A DNA stretch of 64,000 bases from Crambe crambe (taxonomy: Eukaryota; Porifera; Demospongiae; Poecilosclerida; Crambeidae), in assembly GCA_963924555.1 (NCBI GenBank), contig OZ004586.1, positions 8,452,501 to 8,516,500 of the forward strand, given 5' to 3'. Below the pieces are notes generated by a model. That model worked only from the letters and a program-made list of their open reading frames with translations. It did not search any database and had not been told where the DNA came from. Below are positions 57,101-64,000 of the stretch, one piece after another; the first letter of the stretch is position 1, and every line of letters starts with the position of its first letter. Both the position numbers and the translations under genes were made by a program.

Positions 57101-60100
57101 CTGAACCACACCCACATGAATCACACCCACCCACACCTAGCCGAAATCTTGAACCACACCCACTGATACCTAAATCCATACCCTTGAGCCACACCCACCT
57201 ATGTCCAAGCCCTCGCTGGAACCACTCCAGAGGAAGACGAAGGACCTTTGTGCGGACACCTCCTCCAGTTTGAGTCCCATGATGTCCTCCCACTCCCACG
57301 GCTCCCAACTGAAGGTGACCCCACTGGCCCTGCGCTGTAACTCCTCCAGGGGTGGGGTGATCAGGATCACATCAAACTTGGTGCTCAGGGAGTTCAAGTC
57401 AAAGGTACGAAGGTCACACTTGAGGTACATGGGCTGGGTGGCACGCTTCTTGATCTGTTCATCCTGTGCACGAGAACAAAGAAAAGGAAACCACTCTCAC
57501 CTCTCTCAACTTATTTAATTAACGTCATTTACATAAATATATTGATATGATATATTAAGAGGAAACCCCTGTGATCTACAGCATCATCCCCTTGCCACTC
57601 CATTATTAAGAGGAACCCCCTGTAATCTACAGCATCATCCCCTTGCCACTCCATTATTAAGAGGAATCCCCTGTAATCTATAGCATCATACTTGAGGTAC
57701 ATGGGTTGTGGGTTCTTGATTCGTGCACAAAAACAAAGAAGAAGCAACCACTCTCAACTAATTAATGTCCTAATTTTAGGGGCAGATCTTGTACCAGAGT
57801 TTACATTGAGGAGTTCTACAGCAGTGCATAAAATTTAGGAATCATTATTTGCACTGGGACTTGGAATATTGTCCGGATTGTAAGGATATCAGGAAATCCA
57901 CCTTTGAGGGAGTGTCACTATAGCAGCCTTGTACCACTTTTTCTCCTGCCCGTGAAAAAACAGGGCCTGGGTACGAGGCTAATGACAAGGACCTCATGAT
58001 TAGTGCTTCTTTAACTTTCTACAAAACATGCAGCACTTTCACTGCAATTTCCAAGTAAGGTCTACTTCAATTTCCAAACATTTCCTTGAAATTTAGAGCT
58101 CTTTCATTATCGTATACACAATATTTGGGGAAGGGAATTAATGGATGCACTAATGTGGTTGTGCAAGCTTTCATGTTAATGAATATGGCTACATCTAGGG
58201 GGAATTCCCCTGGAATCCCCCACTAAATCTACCCTTTTACTGTAGGGTCATCCTCTAATAGGACCCCACACAATTATACACAACATCTCCAATTAACTAC
58301 AATTCAGCTTATGATAATTATAAGGCAACATCACTTACTGAGAAGTTCATGCTTATGATAATAGTTCACCTGTGGGTACAGGTGCAAGGACAACAGATGT
58401 GACCCATTATCTTGCTACTAGAAGCCAACATAAATTTTGTTGTAAGTTGTAAACATGTACCCGGTGAACCCTTATCAGCATGAACCCTTATCAGGCATTA
58501 TAAACTTTGTCCTCTACAGTGCTTTGCAAGTCCTAGCTGCTATGTGAACTCTTTTTAAAATGTGTTTACATAGCAGCTATGGCATGAAATCAGCCAAAGC
58601 CAGGAACCTAATAACATCCTCACTGCTTCCCTATAGGTACAGAAACAAAATACCTGCTACACCCTATTCCGCTGAAATTTAGGTGCCTATAAAGCAGCCC
58701 CACCCTCTTTTTTTGCTACAAAGTAGCTACCAATATAAAGCCACCCATAAACTGACCTTTAACCGAATGAGTTCTTGCAATTTTGGATACTCTTTGAACC
58801 GTTCTCCTTTTCCTATAATTAGATAAAGGGATAATATTGAAATGTGAATCCCACCCTTGGAATCAACCCCAGGGTATTATTTAGACAATATTTAGGGTGT
58901 GCCCGTGATTTTATTCAGTCTGTGGTCATCCCTAGACTGACTGCAGCCTTTGAAAATCAGGCACTGGGAATTGAGCTACCGACACATGTGCAGTACCAGC
59001 TCTCACTTTAGGCCCAGATTTCTTGATCACACTTACCAACATCCCTGATGAAGTTCTGGGCACGTTGCCCTGTATCCACAAAGTGTTGGGAGTAATCATT
59101 ATGGGGGTTAGCACTCTGTGTCCCCTTCAGGAAGACATTGGTTCCTTTGTACTCCTCCTCCTTCCCTGCACCCGTTATATCAGCTACTTCCTGCATCACA
59201 CACATCAAGTATTACAAGTCATTCAGCAGAGCCTCCAACCATACTGATTCATAGCATTTTCATTGAAATTTAGGTAAACTTATATACACATTTTATATTA
59301 GCATTACTTATGAAATGGCTGAAATACTAAAAATAGGAGCACTTCATCAAAGTCCAGTTAAGATCAAGATTTACATCACCCAGTGTACCATCCTTACCCA
59401 GTGTTCAATTGATTTATATTGTGGAATGGGGTGGGGAGAAAAGGCTCTTTGAGTTGGAATGCTCAGTACGTGGCATCGTGTTAGTTACAGGAAAGATAGC
59501 AAGGTACCCCTGAAAATTTGATAGGGGAGGGGAAAACCCCAGAGAAATCCCCTGGGGAAACCCAGTTCTATTATTGTTTCATGTTAACAAGTACTACAAT
59601 ACATTAAACACTCAAACACTTTGAATATTGCCTACTCAGGCATTGCGCCATATGCATGTCAGTCCCTACTATACAATACTTACATCATCTTCTGCAGTTC
59701 TCTTTCTGGAAGAATGACGATCTCTACTTTGTCTGCACATAAATAATTATCATAAGAGTCTGTGGGTATGTATAAAGACATAACCACACCCATCACTTGC
59801 CTGTACTTGCTGGGGTTGATCTTGTAGCGCAGTCGTCTGTATTCATCCTGCTCCCTACGCCCACTCAAAACCATGCTCATTTCATTTGGATCATTCAGTG
59901 AAAACTATAGAACAGGTTATAAGGGCAACTAGGTCACAAATACCAGTCCCTACATAAATATGCACACAAAAATTATACTTACTCTATAGCACAAATTTTT
60001 CATGGGGTAAATGTCCTGCCTACAGACAGACAGCTAGCTACAGATAGCTTAGCTAGCTTTACACACTGTCGATCCTTTACCCATTATTAGGAGACCCTTT

Positions 60101-60379
60101 ACCTAATATGTTTGAATTTCCTAACTCCCTCACAGTGTTTAGTACCTGTTGTGCCAGCATCTTCCTCCTTATTTCAGACTTCTTTTTTAGTATCTTGACT
60201 ACAGTCTTGTTGGTTTCATGGCGCTTATCGCCTTTTTCCTGTCTTGAGCTGGAAGCTCCGTTGTCTCTAGAGGTCGACTGCTGCTGCTGTTGCTGCTTAG
60301 AGGATGAGACTATAGCTGGCCGCTTAGGCGGAGGAGGAGTCTCACCACTACCACCTTCAGCACGCTTTCTACCAGACAT
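53157..60379 (-). CDS. METTL14: METTL14, non-catalytic subunit of the m6A mRNA methyltransferase
   Basis: Ten minus-strand exons, 60146-60379, 59801-59904, 59684-59732, 59037-59190, 58757-58812, 57199-57463, 54699-54839, 54189-54271, 53707-53824, 53157-53407, sum to 1,455 nt in one frame (484 aa; human about 456). METTL14 pairs with METTL3 in the nucleus, binds RNA and positions the substrate adenosine. Family signatures: RRKMLAQQ at the N-terminus, [106 protein letters not shown], and a C-terminal RGG tail. The vertebrate EPPL motif reads TPPL here. The N-terminus is longer than in human and has a Gln run and a basic PPPPKRP stretch. The intron after 59801 has a GC donor, required by frame. 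The protein is well conserved and surely functional. Confidence 0.96.
54101..54176. repeat. AAT trinucleotide microsatellite
   Basis: About 25 perfect AAT units in a METTL14 intron, ending 13 nt beyond the donor of exon 54189-54271 on the minus strand. Confidence 0.95.
55029..55153. mobile_element. CAGTGGAACCTCC MITE, diverged
   Basis: ATAGAACCTCTGAATACAACTC at the left and ATCGAAGGTTCCACTGCAT at the right, in a METTL14 intron upstream of the nested RING-NHL gene. Confidence 0.6.
55656..56804 (+). CDS. RING-NHL protein (TRIM-like without B-box), nested in METTL14 intron
   Basis: Single-exon gene, ATG at 55656, then TAA, 382 aa. Residues about 27-70 are a complete C3HC4 RING ([17 protein letters not shown]) with the ubiquitin-ligase pattern. 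From about 110 there are five or six NHL repeats ([50 protein letters not shown]), a beta-propeller that in TRIM-NHL proteins binds RNA or protein. B-box and coiled coil are absent, so it is shorter than TRIM2/3/32/71-type members; such RING-NHL forms also occur in plants and sponges. It lies on the strand opposite to METTL14 between its exons 57199-57463 and 54699-54839. Intronless structure may reflect retroposition. The NHL propeller appears intact. Confidence 0.93.
   Translation: MSAMSGGGTQSLDQDSLLKKLEKELTCPVCLLQFKEPKFLQCHHIFCRCCIQQLTKQELMEINCPICRQATPIPFGGVADLQTASIIQNIMDHMHEVSGHGRQYSDHTLNLDAPIASIEGAEGPWGVAMGKTKEEVFVVENGGNCVSVFNDKGAKLRSFGTCGSCEGQFDSPRGVAVDSEGCVLVVDEKNHRVQKFSEDGKLLTTVGRRGNGPLEFEFPHGIAVHPHTQDIYITEIDNQRVQVLKKDLTFSQSFGRRGQSDGEFMFPFDVSCSASGKVYVADTNSIQVFTDKGSLIDKFDERRRDDMKRVHPVCICISDDVVFVSRWEGNRVMAFSDDGKPLVLDERGKGEGVCHPRGMTVDKRGRVWLADQNHVRCFEIKM
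57041..57196. repeat. CCACACCCAC clusters
   Basis: At least eight CCACACCCAC-like units with GAACCACACCCAC phrases. On the transcribed strand they read GTGGGTGTGG and follow immediately the METTL14 donor at 57198 (GTGGGT), so the first unit is part of the splice site. Confidence 0.8.
57556..57690. repeat. Minisatellite, about 54-bp unit, 2.5 copies
   Basis: AGAGGAAACCCCTGTGATCTACAGCATCATCCCC is repeated three times with few changes, in a METTL14 intron just upstream (in the gene's sense) of exon 57199-57463. Confidence 0.85.
57690..57785 (-). pseudogene. Duplicated fragment of a METTL14 exon boundary
   Basis: CTTGAGGTACATGGGTTGTGG... and the following GAAGCAACCACTCTCAAC match, with gaps, the acceptor side of METTL14 exon 57199-57463 plus its intron (57419-57515). 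About 30 nt of the exon are included. A third copy lies at 63425-63495 in inverse orientation. Confidence 0.75.
57926..57982. repeat. Solo hairpin with CCTTGTACC / GGGTACGAGG arms
   Basis: AGCCTTGTACCACTTTTTCTCC pairs with GGGCCTGGGTACGAGGCT. Related to the termini of the tyrosine-recombinase element and to the solo hairpins at 42156 and 45179. Confidence 0.65.
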
Positions 60380-60506
60380 TTGGAGGTTGGTCTTGAAATT
60401 TCTAAATAGAGCTCACCATCACCCTTTCCGGCCGGCCGGATCCGCGGAAGCTAGAGGCGGGCTCTCGGGGACTCGACTGCGCCCTCTTCCCCGCCGGAAG
60501 GCTCAA
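60380..60506. promoter_or_regulatory. Divergent promoter between METTL14 and a plus-strand transcript
   Basis: A 127-bp GC-rich island in AT-rich DNA, with GGCCGGCCGGATCCGCGGAAGC and CCGCCGGAAGG, i.e. two GGAA ETS-type cores in CG-rich context. Typical of TATA-less housekeeping promoters that fire in both directions. Confidence 0.6.
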
Positions 60507-61134
60507 ATGTGTGCACTATTAAAGGACCCAGGCAAACTAAAGATAGGGATCGTTTATGCAGAGGATGTTTGGTGAGTCTAGCTAAAGCATAGGTCCGGCG
60601 ATCGCCGGACCTGAGATTTTATTTGGTCAGGCCATTGTGCATGTGACCATACAGCGCGTAAAGCGCGGGGTTCTGGGGGTATGTCCCCCCAGTTGTGCAC
60701 ATTTAGGGTATCTGAGAAGCAATCTGAGGGGATTTTGACATGTATTGACATTATTAGAAATTTCCGGATAGTCTGTTTTCATGTCCAGCAATAAAGTCAT
60801 TTGCAGCATCATTTGCGTTATCATTTGCAAAGTCATTTGCAAAATATTGGTCCAGCCTGGCTTTAATGGAAATTACCCCCCTGATGCACATCTTTGGGTC
60901 CATGCAATACTAGACACGGAACAGGATTGGAAACTTTAATACTATATACCATGCACGTGCTATCCTTGTCGGCCTTGCACGAGGGGTGGCCACGCCAGAC
61001 TAGGGATGGCACGGATTGCCCCATTGCACTAATACAAAACATTTTTTTCATTATGCAGGAATACTTCTCTTCTACTATCAACCTTGAAGACAGAACATCT
61101 TCAATGTGCTAGGACTCAAGTATGAAGAGCAGAA
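60507..61134 (+). CDS. Putative first exons of an unidentified gene
   Basis: Exon 60507-60571 reads MCALLKDPGKLKIGIVYAED and ends at a GGTGAGTC donor with 2 nt left over. A candidate second exon begins after TTATGCAG at 61059, completes a Trp codon and continues NTSLLLSTLKTEHLQCART before a TGA at about 61125-61130 or a GTATGA donor. The hydrophobic strand-like LKIGIVYAEDVW looks like real protein, but I do not recognise the family. Later exons were not found. Position right across the divergent promoter from METTL14 supports exon 1. Confidence 0.4.
60591..60612. repeat. Perfect 22-bp palindrome
   Basis: A perfect inverted repeat centred on GCGATCGC (left half AGGTCCGGCGA). Located 20 bp downstream of the donor of the putative exon 60507-60571. 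Could be a transposon end or a dimeric protein site. Confidence 0.9.
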
Positions 61135-61747
61135 GATAAATCATTGTCATTTTACAGCGATTTCTAAAATCGCCGTTTTCATCTGGTCATTCATCATCTT
61201 TCATTTCAGATATGGTTCGTTCAAATGCTATAATTTTTATACCACACTACTCAAAATTGACTCTGCTATAGTCCTTTACCTTCAACTCGACATGTTCAAA
61301 AATAGTTTGTCATTTTCCAACCTGCTAGCTTTCCACCTACAATGTGGCAGACATTTTTATGCCCCACCCCCATGTGATTCTTGGACCTTGATCTCGCATC
61401 TGACTCTGAGCCCACTTACTGCGGTCTGGTTATGAATCAAGCCTTGAATGGAGTGATGCAACACTAATCAAGTACAACACCAGTAAAGGCCGATAAACTG
61501 TACAGATACGAGCTCCATCAGCTTCCAGATAGCTAGATTCATTTTGGCTCACAATGATGAAAACTCCGATGAACTGCATAGCTACAATACATATTTGGGA
61601 TGGATAGGAGTCACAGCATCCAGTTGCCTATAATAAAATAAACAATAGTTATAAAGTAATAAGTATCTCTGAGACTATAATTACATGAACCATATCTTCA
61701 ATAGCTATCTGCATTACATCAAAAAAGGTGATGAACAAGTAAAGGAA
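61135..61747. other. no supported gene
   Basis: A 109-codon frame at 61106-61435 lacks domain features and its composition is AT-rich. Could hold later exons of the putative gene at 60507, but none could be phased. Confidence 0.4.
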
Positions 61748-61998
61748 AAAAAGAGAAGTAGGGATGGCTGTGTGCAGTTCAAAAAATTCAGCAACTAGGG
61801 AACTTCAGTCAAGTAACCCCTTACCCATTACCAAACTACGAGCTAACTTCCGTTATATCATCTTGACCTGTCATGGGAGTGAAGTAGGAATAGTTGGCTC
61901 ATAGTTTGGTGATATTGGTAATGGGTAAGGGGTTACTTGACTGAAGTTCACTCCCTTGTTGCTGAACCTGCACACAGCCATCCCTATTTCTCTTTTTT
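61748..61998. mobile_element. Foldback MITE, TAGGGATGGCTG family, copy 1
   Basis: Arms start AGAGAAGTAGGGATGGCTGTG at about 61751 and end CACAGCCATCCCTATTTCTCT at about 61994. GTAATGGGTAAGGGGTTACTTGACTG is near the inner ends of both arms. Confidence 0.85.
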
Positions 61999-62013
61999 AT
62001 ATTTTTCCTTTAT

Positions 62014-62288
62014 AAAAAAGAGAAGTAGGGATGGCTGTGTGCAGTTCAAAAAAGTTCAGCAACAAGAGAGTGAACTTCAGTCAAGTAACACTTTACCCAT
62101 CACCAATATTACCAACCTACGAGCTACTTCACTCCCTTTATATCTCATCTTGGCCTGTTATGGGAATGAAATAGTTATGGGAATGAAATAGGAATAGTTA
62201 GGTCGTAATATTGATGATGGGTAAGGTAACTTGACTGAAGTTCACTCTTTTCGAACCGCATACAGCCATCCCTACTTTCTTTTTAAAT
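62014..62288. mobile_element. Foldback MITE, TAGGGATGGCTG family, copy 2
   Basis: Same family directly behind copy 1, with arms AGAGAAGTAGGGATGGCTGTG and ACAGCCATCCCTACTTTC. A GTTATGGGAATGAAATAG unit is duplicated inside. Confidence 0.8.
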
Positions 62289-62463
62289 AATTTATGACTG
62301 CTTTAGTTTTAGTTCAACCAAAACTACACTTGGGTAAAATGTGAGCATCTATATGAATGACAAATTTATGGAATGACATCATAACCAATAATTGTAATAG
62401 CATAATTCTTGCTTTCTCAAAATAACAGACCGATTGTAGGTCTGTGTAGCTACCTGCATTCAT

Positions 62464-63015
62464 GCAGTACCCAGATAAAGCAGTGCAGAGGGAAATCCTA
62501 GCCCTGTGCCAGCATCATGAGCTAGGCTGCCAGTGGCAAGGACAACTAAAGGACTGGGTAGGTTTGTGCATGTCACCTCATCCTGCATGACCACTTGCTT
62601 GTACTAGAATCTTTTGCGTCACACTGGGTGCCCAAGGTTGAGAAGTAAAGGGAGTACCTGGCTTGGGGAAAACCATTATCCTTTGAGTGCCACCTTAACC
62701 TCTAGGCAGAAGCTGTGTATGTACTAGCTAGGGGAAAAGGTGGGACAGATGTAGTCATTAGCTATAATCCTTTTAGTTTATTATGTGCCACACCCCTAAA
62801 CTTGTACTTCTCCCCTTCTTTCTTCCAAATTAAAACTAATGCTGTGGGTGCAAAGGTCACACACCCCTGGGGAGCAGCTCTGATTCTCGAATGGCTGTGG
62901 TGGAGAAGAGGATTTGACCAAACAGATGACGCTTGTCAAAGTCCACATGTAAGAACTGGAACAGCAACTACAAGCTTCTCTGGCCTCCATTTATAGCTCA
63001 CCATTCTATACTGGA
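62464..63015 (+). pseudogene. TRAF-like gene fragments
   Basis: 62464-62567 matches the zinc-finger exon at 19500-19601 (CAGTACCCAGATAAAGCAGT...CAACTAAAGGACTGG) with a small deletion, and 62845-63015 matches exon 14526-14775 (GGTGCAAAGGTCACA, CGAATGGCTGTGG, CAGCAACTACAAGCTTC), with the FLWRIPD part deleted. Orientation is plus, opposite to the two TRAF genes. The exon pieces are out of normal context, so this is a decayed partial copy. Confidence 0.8.
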
Positions 63016-63424
63016 AGGTCTTGTATTAAATTTTATATTGGGACTTATAGGGGCCACTATTATTATAGCCCATAATTCCAATCCAAAATAATTACACAAT
63101 CTGCAAAGATTTTTCATTTCAGAACCTATCTGAAAGTTAAGGCATAGCAGGGCGCTATGCCTTCAGTTCTATCCCCTTCTTTTTGTATTGTAGATTAGTT
63201 ATTCTTAATGTAGCACACCAGATTAGTCATGCATGCATTTGCTAACATAATTCGCAGGTGTTGTTATTGTAGTACACATGTAAGGTTGCAGCTGTTTAAT
63301 GCATAATGCTCAGTTATCTCATTCTTTGCAGTCAGACCAAGGTTAGATGATAATGGTGTATGTCATCTGCATCTGTTTGTTGTACACCTGGCTACAATGA
63401 TGTATGTGATCTGCCCCTAAGATT

Positions 63425-63495
63425 AGGACATTAATTAGTTGAGAGTGGTTGCTTCTTTGCACAGATCCCCATGAACAATCCATGTACCTCAAGTT
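63425..63495 (+). pseudogene. METTL14 exon-boundary fragment, inverted
   Basis: TAGGACATTAATTAGTTGAG, then GAGTGGTTGCTTCTTTGCACAG and CATGTACCTCAAG, match the intron/exon edge of METTL14 exon 57199-57463 through the copy at 57690-57785. Ends at a TAGCCTCGTCCCCAGG hairpin terminus at about 63496. Confidence 0.7.
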
Positions 63496-64000
63496 AGCCT
63501 CGTCCCCAGGCCCTCTTTAATTATGATTGTGGAGGGCCTGGTACACGAAAACCATAGAAACCCATAGCGTGGGTGTGTCCAAGGAAACACATTCCCATCG
63601 CATACGTCACCGGTGCTTACGACCACACATGAGCACATGGCCCTGCCCGGCCAGGCCTAAGAAAGAAGAGACATTGAGCCATTGACCTGCCACTGAATTC
63701 GAGTGTTGCTACGCTAGCAGCAGATAGTATTGGAGCTGCCTATCGTTAGATAGTAAAGCTATCAAGTAGTCTAGATTTTAGGCTTAGCGCAGAATTCTTC
63801 ACGAGTTTGAATAAGTCCTTGGTTGTATGGCCATAGCGAATTGGTCATTTTGTTGTAGCAGAAGTTCTTCTGAACACCTGGTGCCTTTAGGTTGATCCTG
63901 TAGTCGCTCCAGTCCGTAGCCCAAATGCATGGGCATGCTCTTGTGCACTACCCACGCCCAATTAAGACAGTTCTACCCAGTTCTATCCCCCCGTGACTTT
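63496..64000. other. window end, no supported gene
   Basis: Begins with a TAGCCTCGTCCCCAGGCCC/GGGCCTGGTACACGA hairpin terminus, then anonymous sequence with no exon logic that I can support. Confidence 0.4.

Noticed and set aside
60097..60103. METTL14 exon 1 donor at the later GTAAAG
   Set aside because: Gives a stop in exon 2. The GTACTA donor at 60145 is in phase and matches the LAQQ boundary of the family.
1..64000. CRISPR arrays, rRNA, operons, bacterial promoters
   Set aside because: None seen; intron structure shows a eukaryotic nuclear genome. The direct repeats found are minisatellites or transposon parts.
1..64000. tRNA genes
   Set aside because: I looked for the A/B box pattern with a foldable cloverleaf and saw none that I could support by eye; a tRNA search program could overrule this.

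Overview
The window is animal nuclear DNA, AT-rich, with many spliceosomal introns and a heavy load of small DNA transposons. METTL14, TRAF, NACHT/NLR and RING-NHL genes point to an early-branching metazoan. The NLR and TRAF style fits a demosponge such as Amphimedon queenslandica, but that assignment is inference and no sequence search was possible.

Layout: (1) 1.5-7.6 kb, + strand: a three-exon NLR-like gene (CARD-like death-fold exon, 34-nt microexon, large NACHT exon with a degenerate LRR-like part and a conserved C-tail); its second intron holds two TIR elements. (2) 7.6-13.9 kb: gene-poor, with foldback elements and a relic NLR tail at about 13.1-13.3 kb. (3) 13.9-20.2 kb, - strand: TRAF-like gene copy A. 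(4) 20.3-28.6 kb: interlocked inverted repeats, a TIR element with a Cys-rich exon, many MITEs, and a 230-bp tandem duplication. (5) 28.6-42.1 kb, + strand: a purine-nucleoside-phosphorylase-like (PNP_UDP) exon, a 37-nt microexon and a second NACHT exon. All splice phases agree with one 1,205-aa PNP-NACHT receptor whose intron carries a pogo transposon with a HIRAN-like passenger ORF; a tyrosine-recombinase element with TIRs lies in the next intron. (6) 43.4-45.1 kb: a 5'-truncated NLR pseudogene. (7) 45.7-51.5 kb, - strand: TRAF-like copy B, near-identical to copy A. (8) 53.2-60.4 kb, - strand: METTL14, fully resolved into 10 exons with a nested opposite-strand RING-NHL gene in one intron. 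A short GC-rich divergent promoter separates METTL14 from a putative + strand gene. (9) 61-64 kb: foldback elements and displaced fragments of TRAF and METTL14.

Common thread: NLR-like receptors and TRAF adaptors lie tail-to-tail and appear to have been duplicated together. Paralogous NLR-like genes share the same phase-1 exon/microexon/NACHT architecture but carry different N-terminal domains, CARD-like in one and nucleosidase-like in the other. The second resembles the nucleosidase-effector NACHT/STAND immune proteins known from bacteria, fungi and cnidarians, and is the best candidate here for an under-described innate immune receptor.
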